From Bifidobacterium thermophilum (lineage in GTDB: Bacteria; Actinomycetota; Actinomycetes; Actinomycetales; Bifidobacteriaceae), in the NCBI GenBank assembly GCA_000741495.1, contig JGZV01000001.1:372001-436000 (forward strand): 64,000 nt of DNA, in the 5' to 3' direction. The position numbers and the translations under genes are program-made. The notes beneath the pieces are model-generated. The model was not told the DNA's origin, made no database searches, and saw nothing but the letters and a program-made list of their open reading frames with translations. How positions within the stretch are numbered: position 1 is the stretch's first letter; each line of letters opens with the position of its first letter. This document shows positions 1 to 9,359 of this stretch, piece by piece.

Positions 1-3000
1 GACGAACGGTATGTTCCCCAGCTGATCGCCAACCAAGGCGGCAGAACTATGGAGGATGCGCTGATCCACGAGCTGGACAACAGCAACGGCTTCTCCATGT
101 CAGTCGCTTTCGTCACGCAATCGGTGATCCAGATGCTCAAACAACATTTTCTGAATTTCCACGATCACAATCATGCCCACGCCGGCAGCATCATCACCTC
201 GACCTACAACTATTTCAATTCGCCGCAAGCATTCCGCGAGCTCAACGAACTACAGCAGACGGCAGGTATCGACGTACGCGTTTGGGAACGTCCCGATACT
301 GGCGGACGACCCAACCCCGATCCGTCTCGTAATAATTACCATCCTAAAGGCTATGTGTTCCGCCATACCGTAAACGGCAAAGACGCGTACACCGTGTATA
401 TCGGCAGCTCGAACCTGACCGAGAACGCCTTGAGAAACAACCGCGAGTGGAATCTTCGTGTCCCTTCCTTACGGGATGGCCGGTTCGCGCAAGAGCTCAG
501 CCAGGAAATCGAACTGCAGCGGGAACAATCCGTGCCGCTTGACGATGCGTGGATCGAAGCGTACGAGAAGGAATTCGAGCACAACGCCCCGCCGCTTGCG
601 CCCTCACGCAGATCACCAGAGCCGGATCCAACAGGCAAGTCGGTCGAACCGAACGCAATGCAACGCGAAGCGCTGGCCAGCCTCCGCCATCTGCGAGCGC
701 AGGGCGAAACCCGTGCCATTGTGATCTCCGCGACCGGTACCGGCAAGACCTACCTGTCAGCGTTTGATGTGAAACAATGTCATCCCAAGCGGATGCTGTA
801 CTTGGTACACCGCCAGGAAATCCTCACCAAAGCGATGGAATCATACCAGCGCGTGCTGGGTTGTCCGGATGACGAAGTCGGTCTGTATACCGGCACCGAC
901 AAAGCCGGCGCTGATCGAAAGTACGTGTTCTCCACCGTGCAGACCATGGCCCAGCAGTCCGTGCTTGACATCTTCCCGACGGATGCGTTCGACTATATTC
1001 TCATCGATGAGGCGCACCATGCCGCGGCCGACACGTACAAACGCATCATCGACCATTTCACGCCGAAATTCCTGCTCGGCATGACCGCGACCCCGGAACG
1101 CAACGACAGTGGGAATATCTTCGACCTGTTCGGCAATAACATCGCCTATGAGATCCGTCTCCAGCGGGCGCTTGAAGAAGACATGCTCTGTCCGTTCCAC
1201 TACTACGGGGTCAGCGAGTTCATCACTGAGACCGCGGAGGGACTGCCCGACACCGGCGTGAGTATGGAGCACACGAACGACAAGGATCGAGCGGCACTAC
1301 GCAGGTGGGTCAACGAATTGACCGCCGATAACCGCGTCAACTACATCATCGACAAACTGCGTATCTACGGGCAGGCAGGCGAACCGGTCAAAGGCATCGT
1401 ATTCTGCAGCCGAGTCGAGGAAGCCGAGATCCTTGCAGAGAAATTCACCCACATCATCAACGAACAAGCGGAACGCCCCTACCGGACCGCATGTCTGACA
1501 GGATCCAGCAAACCGAAGGAGCGCGAGCAGGTGGAACAAGCGCTGCAAGACGGCGAGCTTGATTACATTTTCACCGTTGACCTGTTCAACGAAGGCATCG
1601 ATATCCCCGCAACCAATCAGATCGTGATGCTGCGACAGACACAATCCAGCATCATATTCACCCAACAACTCGGCCGAGGCCTACGCAAATACCCAGGGAA
1701 ATCATCAGTCGTCGTCGTGGATTTCATCGGCAATTACGCCAACAACTATCTCATCCCGATCGCCCTGTACGGCAATAGCGGCGACCGCGACCGCGTACGC
1801 AAGAACCTCAACAACCAAGCGCCCGGCTTATGCTCGATCAGCTTCGACCCTATCGCCCGCAAGCGTGTGCTTGATGCGATCGACCATGCCGACCTGTCCG
1901 ATATGAGAAAACTCAGCGAACAATACCGGGAACTGCGCCGCGAATTGAACCGGATCCCGATGCTTATGGATATCACGGCACGTGACACATCGCTTGTGTA
2001 CACCATGGCCAACAAATCGAAGAACTATCTGGCCTTCGTCCGTTCACGCGAACGCAGTCTCAACACCAAGAACGATGATCCAGATACGCGATTCCGGCTC
2101 GAAACAACAACCTCGGTCGAAGATGGGATGCTTACCATGCTGACCGACACGCAGCTGCGCGGCTTGCGGCCACACGAGCTGGTGGCGTTGGCAGCGCTTG
2201 TCGGGATTGAAATGCCGTATGCCGTACGGGATATGGTTGGCGACCATGCCGACATACTCTCGCAGGCCGGTAGCGTGAATGTCTTGGATGCCCCAACTTT
2301 GCTGCATTTGGTCACCAGTCTGTTCCCTGATTGCAACGGCGATATCGCGCAATGCGAGTCGGCGTTGCGGGTACTCGACTATTCGTATTTCACCAGCGCG
2401 AACCGGGAGCGTTTCGGTGGCGTGCCAATGGTTGAACTGTCCGGGGATGGTGGAGCACGTCTGTCGTCCCAGCTGCGAGCCTCCTTGCAAGAAAACGCGA
2501 CATTCCGCCAGTTCTTTGCGGACACCGTGCAGGCAGGACTGGCACAATGTGTCGGACGGTATGAAGAAACCCGCGTCACCGCAAGCAAACAGGGCTTGCC
2601 GCTGTCTGCTGTGTTCGATCACGGATTCATTGTGGGGGAAAAGTACTCGCTGTTTGATGTGATGCGGATGTGCAACTGGAGCAACGAACAAGTCCCACAG
2701 AATGTGGGCGGCTACCGTTACGACGCGAGTACAGGGACCATGCCGATTTTCATCAAGTACGAATCAAGCCAGTATCAGGACCGGTTCATTGATGACCAGG
2801 ACATCGAATGGTTCAGCAAGAACAACCGTTCCCTGCAATCGCCAGAGTTCCAATGGATTCGCAAAACCGACGGTGAACCCTGGCAGGAATCGCACATCGT
2901 ACCGGTGTTCATCCGCAGGAAAGTCGAAACGAAGGAGACGACGTACTACTATGTCGGTCGCGCCGCCTCGATCGAGGACTCGCACGAGGAAACTAATCGC

Positions 3001-3117
3001 GGGGTGAACAAGGACGGCGAAGAAATCCAGCAGCGCGTAGTGGTCTCCAATCTGCACCTGACCCACCCCGTGCCGCCGGATCTGCTGCGCCACCTCACCG
3101 GTGATTCGGAGCAGTGA
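1..3117 (+). CDS. PLD-like nuclease / SF2 helicase / DUF3427 protein, 5' end outside window
   Basis: The reading frame is open from base 1, and the first 16 codons (DERYVPQLIANQGGRT) fit the usual start region of this family, so the true start lies upstream of the window. Domains in order: an N-terminal phospholipase-D-like nuclease module with an HPK (HxK) motif near base 345 and GSSNLT near 410; an SF2 helicase core with Walker A GTGKT near 740, DEAH near 1005-1016 and TATPER near 1085; a helicase C domain with a QLGRGLRK motif near 1670; and a long C-terminal DUF3427-type region. The family is expected to act as a DNA translocase coupled to a phosphodiesterase; some relatives are restriction-like. 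The role here is inferred. No methylase or specificity partner is visible downstream, and the left side cannot be seen. Confidence 0.85.
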   Translation, partial: DERYVPQLIANQGGRTMEDALIHELDNSNGFSMSVAFVTQSVIQMLKQHFLNFHDHNHAHAGSIITSTYNYFNSPQAFRELNELQQTAGIDVRVWERPDTGGRPNPDPSRNNYHPKGYVFRHTVNGKDAYTVYIGSSNLTENALRNNREWNLRVPSLRDGRFAQELSQEIELQREQSVPLDDAWIEAYEKEFEHNAPPLAPSRRSPEPDPTGKSVEPNAMQREALASLRHLRAQGETRAIVISATGTGKTYLSAFDVKQCHPKRMLYLVHRQEILTKAMESYQRVLGCPDDEVGLYTGTDKAGADRKYVFSTVQTMAQQSVLDIFPTDAFDYILIDEAHHAAADTYKRIIDHFTPKFLLGMTATPERNDSGNIFDLFGNNIAYEIRLQRALEEDMLCPFHYYGVSEFITETAEGLPDTGVSMEHTNDKDRAALRRWVNELTADNRVNYIIDKLRIYGQAGEPVKGIVFCSRVEEAEILAEKFTHIINEQAERPYRTACLTGSSKPKEREQVEQALQDGELDYIFTVDLFNEGIDIPATNQIVMLRQTQSSIIFTQQLGRGLRKYPGKSSVVVVDFIGNYANNYLIPIALYGNSGDRDRVRKNLNNQAPGLCSISFDPIARKRVLDAIDHADLSDMRKLSEQYRELRRELNRIPMLMDITARDTSLVYTMANKSKNYLAFVRSRERSLNTKNDDPDTRFRLETTTSVEDGMLTMLTDTQLRGLRPHELVALAALVGIEMPYAVRDMVGDHADILSQAGSVNVLDAPTLLHLVTSLFPDCNGDIAQCESALRVLDYSYFTSANRERFGGVPMVELSGDGGARLSSQLRASLQENATFRQFFADTVQAGLAQCVGRYEETRVTASKQGLPLSAVFDHGFIVGEKYSLFDVMRMCNWSNEQVPQNVGGYRYDASTGTMPIFIKYESSQYQDRFIDDQDIEWFSKNNRSLQSPEFQWIRKTDGEPWQESHIVPVFIRRKVETKETTYYYVGRAASIEDSHEETNRGVNKDGEEIQQRVVVSNLHLTHPVPPDLLRHLTGDSEQ

Positions 3118-3124
3118 GTGATGC

Positions 3125-3162
3125 CAGTCCGCCGCCCGAATCTTTTTGCAAGCGGCGGACTG
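3125..3162. terminator. hairpin between convergent genes
   Basis: A perfect 11-bp stem (CAGTCCGCCGC with its complement) has a 16-nt loop containing five T. It sits between the helicase stop and the tenA stop, so it probably ends transcription from both sides. Neither side has a clean T-tract after the stem. Confidence 0.6.
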
Positions 3163-3999
3163 TCACTCTCCCACCGCATACGCGTACGAATCCTCGAAGA
3201 ACGCGCGCTCGAGTCGCGCGACTTCGGGGAATACGGCGGCTTCCGGGCCGTCGACGCTCGCATACCGGTTCACCAGCTCGATGAGATTGCCCACCCAGCG
3301 GCGGAACAGATCGCCCTCGTGCAGCTCCACCCAGCCGCGATGCGCCGGCACCTGCTGGACAACGCCCGCATCCACCGTGCGCTTGGCCCACGCCAGATAC
3401 AGCCATTCCATCGCACACATCAGGCACAAGAGCTGAGAGAAACTGCCGGTCGCGGCGATCTGGTCGAGATACGCGCAATATTCGCGGTTCGCCGGGGTTT
3501 GCGGCACGCTCGCCTGCTGCTGCTCGTCCACCCCGTATTCCTCAAAGAACCGCAGGAAATATGGCTTCTCCTGGTCGGCGAAGAACTCGGCCTGCCGGTT
3601 GAGCATGTCACGAATCTCCTGCGTCGGCGCCTGCGCGGTCAGGCGTTCCAGCGTCGGCTGCGTGAAGAACGTGAAATCCTGGATCAGATAGCTGATCAGC
3701 ACACTGTCAGGCAGGGTGTCATCCAACAGTTCGTTGACGAAGCGCGAATTAATCGCCGCACGCCAGTCCTCGGCGGCAGCCATGTAGAACGCGTCGGCCA
3801 CACTGCCGGGCGTCGCTCCAAGAAACGCGTAATCGCCGCTTTTGCTTGCCGGCGCGAGCGGGACGTGCTTGGTCGCCGGTTCACGAGATGCGTCCTGTCC
3901 CACAGATTGCGCGGACGTGCCAGACTCGCCGGTTGGAGAAATGTTAGGTGCGGTTGCTTGAGAACCATGATTTGATTGAGCAGACGATGATGCCGTCAT
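3163..3999 (-). CDS. tenA: TenA-family aminopyrimidine aminohydrolase (thiaminase II-like)
   Basis: TenA enzymes hydrolyse aminopyrimidine breakdown products of thiamine so that the pyrimidine can be salvaged. The 278-residue protein has an N-terminal Ser/Ala/Thr-rich stretch of about 60 residues with no family counterpart, then a TenA-like all-helical core: FVNELLDDTLP, a YLIQDFTFF helix, a Cys-containing LLCLMCAMEWLYLAW segment, and a late ERAFFEDSY segment that could supply the C-terminal Glu. The ATG at 3999 is supported by its position about 10 nt after a complete TPP riboswitch. It is transcribed alone, away from the flavin-binding gene at 4360. Riboswitch control strongly supports a thiamine-salvage role. 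The long N-terminal extension is unusual and may be disordered. Confidence 0.85.
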   Translation of the reverse strand: MTASSSAQSNHGSQATAPNISPTGESGTSAQSVGQDASREPATKHVPLAPASKSGDYAFLGATPGSVADAFYMAAAEDWRAAINSRFVNELLDDTLPDSVLISYLIQDFTFFTQPTLERLTAQAPTQEIRDMLNRQAEFFADQEKPYFLRFFEEYGVDEQQQASVPQTPANREYCAYLDQIAATGSFSQLLCLMCAMEWLYLAWAKRTVDAGVVQQVPAHRGWVELHEGDLFRRWVGNLIELVNRYASVDGPEAAVFPEVARLERAFFEDSYAYAVGE

Positions 4000-4008
4000 G
4001 GCAGTTCC

Positions 4009-4098
4009 TTTCCTTCGCCGGTATTACCCGGACAGGTTCACAGGGTCAGCGCCTCGCGCGCACTCTCAGCCGCGGACCCGCCGCAGCTCCCCTAGGTT
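4009..4098 (-). promoter_or_regulatory. TPP riboswitch (THI element) upstream of tenA
   Basis: Read on the minus strand this contains the conserved blocks of the TPP aptamer: CTAGGGGAGC, GGCTGAGAG, ACCCTGTGAACCTG, then CCGGGTAATACCGG and CGAAGGAA. The purine-rich end of the last stem (AAGGAAAGGA) is also the only plausible ribosome binding site for tenA, whose ATG follows about 10 nt later. TPP binding should therefore hide the Shine-Dalgarno, which means translational control rather than a terminator; no terminator hairpin follows. Confidence 0.95.
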
Positions 4099-4234
4099 GC
4101 CCAGCCACCCTACCTCAGCCACCCGGACATACGACCGTACAGACGAAAAGCGCACAAGCCCGCCGCCGTTGCACACAACCGGCATCACTTCACCGGACTG
4201 CACCCAGCTGATATCCGCTGCGTCGCTCTGCAAG

Positions 4235-4295
4235 TTTCTATAGTACGGTATAGAAAGTCGCCAGATGAACGGCTTTCTATATCACACTATAGAAA
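4235..4295. promoter_or_regulatory. two copies of a 22-bp palindromic operator
   Basis: Two copies of TTTCTATA-N6-TATAGAAA lie at 4235-4256 and 4274-4295, 39 bp centre to centre, with perfect 8-bp arms and different spacers (GTACGG and TCACAC). They lie between the divergent tenA leader and the NimA-like gene. Each arm contains TATAG, so a bound repressor would overlap candidate -10 boxes. This is most likely the operator of a dimeric HTH regulator encoded elsewhere. The rest of the 360-nt gap is the tenA leader. Confidence 0.75.
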
Positions 4296-4359
4296 ATCGT
4301 TCGTCTGAGATATTCCACACCAGTCGAAGCCCACGCTCCGCCACACCACCGAGGACACC

Positions 4360-5124
4360 ATGACCGATATCGCTTCCGAACTTCCGCAGCACACGCCAAC
4401 CTCGCTGTCAACGCCGGCACAAGCGCCAGCCCGAGTGCCGACACCCACATCGGCCGCAGTCGCAAGGGTTTCGCTGCCACCATCCGGCTCGCTGCGGCGC
4501 GCGCCGCATGTGCACGCTTCCACGACCCCCGGAGCACACCGGCCGATGCGCCGCGCCGACCGCGAGGTACGTTCCCCGCAGCAAATCAAGGATATCCTCG
4601 ACTCGTGCGAAGTCGTGCGCATCGCCTACCAGGACGCCGAGGGCCTGACCATCGTGCCGATGAATTTCGGATATCAATTCACTCTGGAGCGATTCCCCCA
4701 ACCCGAAAACGACCTTCCGATCAGCTTGTCGGAGGACGGGACACCGCTGCCGCCGGATTTCGGCGAGCTTCGGATTTTCCTGCATTCGGCGCATGAGGGA
4801 CGCAAAATCGATGCGATTCGAGCTGCAGGCAACGCGCTTCAGGTCGCTTTCGAACTTGACTGCGATCATCAGGTGCATGAAGGCCGCACGCCTTGCAACT
4901 GGTCGGCGTCCTTCCGCTCGATCGTCGGCACGGGCACCGCGACGGTGATTACTGATCTGGATGAGAAAATCGCCGCCATGCAAGCCCTAATGAGCAAGCA
5001 GGCCGGTATGGATCACGTGCCGTTCACCGCGCAGCAAATGATGAGCGTCACGGTCTGGCAAATCGTGTCCACAAGTTTTACCGGCAAAATCCACACCGTT
5101 CCGCGCCCACACGGCGGCAAGTGA
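4360..5124 (+). CDS. pyridoxamine 5'-phosphate oxidase-fold flavoprotein (NimA-like)
   Basis: The protein has 254 residues. The first 62 are Thr/Pro/Ala-rich and low complexity. From residue 63 (MRRADREV) it follows the NimA-like split-barrel flavin-binding pattern: a helix leading to CEVVRIAYQDAEGLTIVPMN, then LRIFLHSAHEGRKIDAIRAAGN, a CNWSASFRSIVGTGTATV strand, and a C-terminal VTVWQIVSTSFTGKIH strand. Relatives are flavin or heme-binding reductases, some linked to nitroimidazole resistance. GAGG a few bases before 4360 supports this start; ATG at 4546 is the alternative if the leader is untranslated. The twin palindromes just upstream suggest repression by an HTH protein. The substrate is unknown. 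Confidence 0.75.
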   Translation: MTDIASELPQHTPTSLSTPAQAPARVPTPTSAAVARVSLPPSGSLRRAPHVHASTTPGAHRPMRRADREVRSPQQIKDILDSCEVVRIAYQDAEGLTIVPMNFGYQFTLERFPQPENDLPISLSEDGTPLPPDFGELRIFLHSAHEGRKIDAIRAAGNALQVAFELDCDHQVHEGRTPCNWSASFRSIVGTGTATVITDLDEKIAAMQALMSKQAGMDHVPFTAQQMMSVTVWQIVSTSFTGKIHTVPRPHGGK

Positions 5125-5247
5125 CGGCCCTTTTCGCGGGCAGGTGGCCGCGGATACAAACGCAACCGACGGCTGCTGAACATCATTCGGGCCAACTGTG
5201 CGCGAATACACCGCCGTCTCGGAAATCTTGCGTGAGATAGTCATATA

Positions 5248-5640
5248 ACAACAAACTCCCGCATCGGCGTGATTCCAGCGTCCGGCAGATGAAGACGTAT
5301 CGGCCAGACGCCGCGCCCCAACCTACGCAACCACACGCAGATACGCCGCCAACCCAGCCAAGTCGCCCAAGATACCAACACAACCGCAAGTCCCCGCATG
5401 CCCCACAACACAGGACTCGGCAGAAACACGCCCATCTCCCGGACGCCGGCACCCGACCCCACAGGAACCCACAGATCGCCGGCCAATTCCAACACCCTGC
5501 ACCAGAAGCCGGCGCAACCGCAAGTTCCCCGAACAACCCGCAGCACAGGAACCGACAGATACAAGCGTATCCGCCGGACGCCGGAACACGGACCCCACAG
5601 CAACCCGCAGATACGCTCGCAACAAGCTGGGCACACAGCC
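5248..5640. repeat. 135-bp imperfect tandem repeat in a 527-bp gap
   Basis: The gap between the NimA-like gene and the SNF2 helicase holds nearly three copies of a unit with an exact 135-bp period. The motif GRCAGAN6-8, then CGTATC-like, then GGACGCC starts at 5284, 5419 and 5554. Other blocks repeat at the same period, for example CAACCGCAAG near 5381 and 5515. The period is a multiple of three, but both strands translate to low-complexity peptides, so I treat it as non-coding. It lies just after the stop of the SNF2 gene. Confidence 0.7.
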
Positions 5641-5651
5641 AGCGTAGCGAT

Positions 5652-8600
5652 TCACCCAAGCAACGCGAGCAGGTCGTCCTTGGTAAGCCGGCTGATGGCG
5701 CTGCCACCGGTCGTCGAGGCGTCATCCACAAACTTCGCCGCAAGATCGGACTTCGTACGCTGCAGGTTGATGATGCGCTCCTCAATCGTGTCCTTCGCCA
5801 CAATCTGGTACACGTTCACATCCTGCGTCTGCCCGATGCGATGGGCACGGTCGGTTGCCTGGTTCTGCGCGGCTGCGTTCCACCACGGGTCGGCGTGCAC
5901 TACCACGCAGGCACCGGTCAGGTTCAGTCCCGTATTGCCGGCCTTGAGCGAAATAAGGAACACCGGGGTGTCGTCATTGTTGAACTGGTTGACCAGTTCA
6001 AGCCGCTTCTTCTTCGGGGTCGTGCCGGTGATCACATCATAATCGATGTCATCCTTGCGCAGCCGCTTGCCGATCAGATGCAGATAGCTGGTGAACTGCG
6101 AGAAAATCAGCATCTTGCGTCCCGCGTCACGGCAGGATTCCACAAGCTCCTCAATCGCGTCAAGCTTGGCGGATTTCTTCCCCGCATTCTCGTACACCAA
6201 CCGCGGGTCGCAACAAATCTGCCGCAGCCGGGTCAGCTGGGCAAGCACCTCAATCTTGCGCTGCCCGGAGTCGAAGTCCTTATCTTTGTTGATGGAAGCG
6301 CGCAACTGTTGTTCCAGCGCAGCGTACAGTTTGCGCTGTTCGCCCTCCAGCTGGACGGTGATGACGTTCTCAATCTTGTCCGGCAAGTCACCCAGCACGT
6401 CTTTCTTCAGACGCCGCAGGATGAACGGTCCGACGAACACTTGCAACCGTCGTTGCACGATATCATCGCCGCTGAGAATCGGCATTTCAAAGCGTGAACG
6501 GAAATGCCGGTAACTGCCGAGCATGCCCGGCATGAGAAAATCAAAAATGCTCCACAACTCAGACAACCGGTTCTCAATCGGCGTGCCGGTCAATGCGAAA
6601 CGGTGCTTGGCTTTCAGCGCGCGCACAGCCTGAGAGGATTTGGTCGCATGGTTTTTCACGTACTGCGCTTCATCAAGCGCCATACACGTGAACTGGATGT
6701 CCCGGTACTCGTCAAGGTCACGACGCAGCAGATCGTACGACGTGATAAGCAAATCGTAGTCACGTGCGCTGGACAGGATCGCCTCACGCTCGTCCTTACT
6801 GCCGGCAAGCGTGGCGACATGCAGTTCGGGCGTGAATTTTTCCGCTTCCGCAGCCCAGTTATATACCAACGATGCCGGGCAGACGATCAGATTCGGGCCG
6901 GTTTCACGCGTTTCATCCAGCCTGCTGAGCAGCAGCGCGAGCATTTGCACGGTTTTACCCAAACCCATTTCGTCAGCCAGGATTCCGCCGAATCCTTTGT
7001 CGCACACGGCGTTCAACCAACGGAATCCTTCAGCCTGATACGGTCGAAGTACGGGGTTGAGGCCGTCAGGCACTTGGTAGCGGTTCGGGTCGATGACCTT
7101 AAGGTTCTCGACATACTGGTGGAAACCGTCATCCTTGTCTTCATCATCGGCCTGTCCGTCAAGGTAGAAAGCCTGGAATGCGGGCACGTCAACAGCACCA
7201 TCGTCGAACGCATCCTTGTCGATACCCAGATCGCCGGCGACAGTGTCGATTTCGCTGGTGTCCATGGCTGCGAGGTCAACGAATCGGCCGTCACGCAAGC
7301 GATGGAACCGCTTGCGTTGATGGTAGCTTTGCAACAGCAACGGCACTTCGCTCGGGTCGACTTCGTCGGCAATCGGCGAGATTTCAACCAAATCCGAACG
7401 CATGGACAGCCCGATTTTGATGGTCGGCGACGGCATGGAAGTCAATCCGTCGAACGCCGGAGTGGAGAACACGGTTCCCAGGCCACGCAGTACGGGTAGC
7501 CCTTCGGTCAGCAACCGGTATATCGCCTTGTCGTCATCCTCGGAAAGCCGGGCGACCGGACCGTCCGGCCGCGGGAAGTAATGCAGGAGCGCCTCGACGA
7601 CGAGCCGTTCGGCCGCCGTGTCCCGCGCCACGCCGTCATGCAGGCCGTTACCGTTGAAGATGTGGAAGCGCTTGTCGCCGTATCGTGCTTGCGCATCGCA
7701 GGTGATGCCGTCGCGGTCGCGATCGAAATACAGTTCGATCCTGCACGGCTGCTGGACTGTTGCCAGCAGCTTCGCGGGAATATCGGCAATCAGCCCGCGC
7801 AACGGTTCTCGCCCATCCTGTTCCGCCGGTTGGACGGACCTGCCTAGCGCCTCGCCGGCGGCGCCGTCGGCAGCATCACCCGATTCGTGGGACGGCACCC
7901 CGTCGACCGCGCCGACCGTCAGCTGTGGCAGCACCGTGCGACTGAACATACTCAGGTCGCGCGGGCTCACATACTGTTCGGCTTCACGATCCTCCCCGCA
8001 CAAGGCGAGGGCAAGCTGCTTGCGTTTGGCCAGTTCGCGCGAGCAGCGGAAGATCATGGGCAGGCCGGCGGCGCCCGCGGGCATCCAGTCGCTGTTTGGC
8101 GCCATGGCTGACCCGACAACCGCGTATGGGCGGGGATGCCCGTCGATGATGGCCAAGACGCGGGCAGTGTGGGTAATAGTGTACCCGCCATCCGGTTCGG
8201 AGCTGATGCGCAACCCGAAGTCTGGGTCCCCGTCCGCCACGCGCATGTCGCGCGCGTTGACGAACGGCTGGCTGTACCCTGCAAATCCCACGGTCTCATT
8301 GCCGCCGACGAACAGGTCAAGAAGCTCGGCCATCTCGTCGTCAGCGAGAAGATACCCGTCCCCTGGCGTCTGGCGGATGGACGAATAGTATATGGCGTCG
8401 CCCAGGCTTTGCCTGACCTGCTCAGCACGGTCGAGGATGTCAAGCATCTTGCACGATTGCTCATCGAACGTGTCGCGGGTGTGGACGAACGCGAGCTTCT
8501 GCCCGTATTGGAAGTATTCCTGGTCGCGCACGGCGCGGAGCAGGCCGGGTATGCTCTTGACCACATAACCGAGTTTGAGCGACGGAACCACGATTTTCAG

Positions 8601-9275
8601 GCGGATCGCGCACCCGGAGGACAGGCTTTTCGCGAAGGCGAGTTCCAGATGCACACTGCCGATCGGCAGATGACGGCTGCCTTGGACCGCGGTCGGCACC
8701 CCGCCGTTCTTTTCCGCCGCGCTGACCTGTTTGAGCAGGTCGAGCTGCCTGCTTCTCGCCTGGTCGGCCCGACGCTGCTCCTCGTCGGACATGAACCGTT
8801 CCAGCATCGGCGACGTGCTGCGCCGGCGGCGTGCACCATGTGACCCCTCTTCGCCGTCCACGGCGAAAGACGACGGGTCTTCGTTGTAGGCGATGATGAG
8901 CGCGAGCACGTGTTTGCACATGCCGCCGAACCTGCCGAATGCCGGGCATGTGCATGAAGAATCATTGAAATCCGAACGATTCTCGTCGATATGGGTGCTC
9001 ACGTCGTAATCGCTCAGGAAATTCTCAGTACTGTGCACGGTTGCGTGCAATGTTTCGCCATCATCTGTGTACGTGCAGGTGAAATCACGCATCCTGTTGC
9101 TGGAAAGCACGTCAAACGCGCGGAAATACGCAGCGCCGCCCCGCCGCTTCAGCTTGCTTTCCGGTACGACTTCGTTGCGTGCCCCGTATGATGCTCCGGA
9201 ATCCTCCTCATAATCCCGGTAGCTGTGATACCCGCCATTGCCTCGTCCCCCATATACCGACGCATGCCAGTCCAT
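5652..9275 (-). CDS. SNF2-family helicase with N-terminal SWIM zinc finger
   Basis: The protein has about 1,207 residues. The N-terminus carries a SWIM finger, CTCPAFGRFGGMCKHVLAL (CxCxnCxH). A long middle region follows, then a complete SNF2 ATPase: ADEMGLGKT (motif I), ALDEAQYVKN (motif II), LTGTPIENRL (motif III), and in the C-terminal lobe a FSQFTSYLHLIG segment and TDRAHRIGQTQDVNVYQ (motif VI). Such proteins move on double-stranded DNA and remodel protein-DNA complexes; a specific role cannot be read here. ATG at 9284 lies directly on the AAGG Shine-Dalgarno, so the in-frame ATG at 9275 (MDWHASVYG), about 9 nt downstream of it, is the better start. It is transcribed in the same direction as the DEAD-box gene upstream, with a hairpin between them. 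Confidence 0.9.
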   Translation of the reverse strand: MDWHASVYGGRGNGGYHSYRDYEEDSGASYGARNEVVPESKLKRRGGAAYFRAFDVLSSNRMRDFTCTYTDDGETLHATVHSTENFLSDYDVSTHIDENRSDFNDSSCTCPAFGRFGGMCKHVLALIIAYNEDPSSFAVDGEEGSHGARRRRSTSPMLERFMSDEEQRRADQARSRQLDLLKQVSAAEKNGGVPTAVQGSRHLPIGSVHLELAFAKSLSSGCAIRLKIVVPSLKLGYVVKSIPGLLRAVRDQEYFQYGQKLAFVHTRDTFDEQSCKMLDILDRAEQVRQSLGDAIYYSSIRQTPGDGYLLADDEMAELLDLFVGGNETVGFAGYSQPFVNARDMRVADGDPDFGLRISSEPDGGYTITHTARVLAIIDGHPRPYAVVGSAMAPNSDWMPAGAAGLPMIFRCSRELAKRKQLALALCGEDREAEQYVSPRDLSMFSRTVLPQLTVGAVDGVPSHESGDAADGAAGEALGRSVQPAEQDGREPLRGLIADIPAKLLATVQQPCRIELYFDRDRDGITCDAQARYGDKRFHIFNGNGLHDGVARDTAAERLVVEALLHYFPRPDGPVARLSEDDDKAIYRLLTEGLPVLRGLGTVFSTPAFDGLTSMPSPTIKIGLSMRSDLVEISPIADEVDPSEVPLLLQSYHQRKRFHRLRDGRFVDLAAMDTSEIDTVAGDLGIDKDAFDDGAVDVPAFQAFYLDGQADDEDKDDGFHQYVENLKVIDPNRYQVPDGLNPVLRPYQAEGFRWLNAVCDKGFGGILADEMGLGKTVQMLALLLSRLDETRETGPNLIVCPASLVYNWAAEAEKFTPELHVATLAGSKDEREAILSSARDYDLLITSYDLLRRDLDEYRDIQFTCMALDEAQYVKNHATKSSQAVRALKAKHRFALTGTPIENRLSELWSIFDFLMPGMLGSYRHFRSRFEMPILSGDDIVQRRLQVFVGPFILRRLKKDVLGDLPDKIENVITVQLEGEQRKLYAALEQQLRASINKDKDFDSGQRKIEVLAQLTRLRQICCDPRLVYENAGKKSAKLDAIEELVESCRDAGRKMLIFSQFTSYLHLIGKRLRKDDIDYDVITGTTPKKKRLELVNQFNNDDTPVFLISLKAGNTGLNLTGACVVVHADPWWNAAAQNQATDRAHRIGQTQDVNVYQIVAKDTIEERIINLQRTKSDLAAKFVDDASTTGGSAISRLTKDDLLALLG

Positions 9276-9317
9276 AACCACCATCCTTCATCACGCACGT
9301 ATCCCATCGTAACGCAA

Positions 9318-9353
9318 GACGGGCGGGAGCACGATTGCGCGTTCCCGCCCGTC
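9318..9353 (-). terminator. hairpin between the DEAD-box and SNF2 genes
   Basis: An 11-bp perfect stem (GACGGGCGGGA with its complement) has a 14-nt loop and lies 6 nt past the DEAD-box stop. It probably separates the two minus-strand genes. The T-tract is weak. Confidence 0.6.
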
Positions 9354-9359
9354 CATCAC

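Noticed and set aside
1-3117. A defence system around the PLD-helicase-DUF3427 protein
   Set aside because: The downstream neighbours are metabolic and the upstream side is outside the window, so there is no support beyond the protein itself.
5183-5803. Cys/Gly/Trp-rich frame across the 135-bp repeats
   Set aside because: It is interrupted by the SNF2 coding end, and the composition is typical of a random GC-rich frame.
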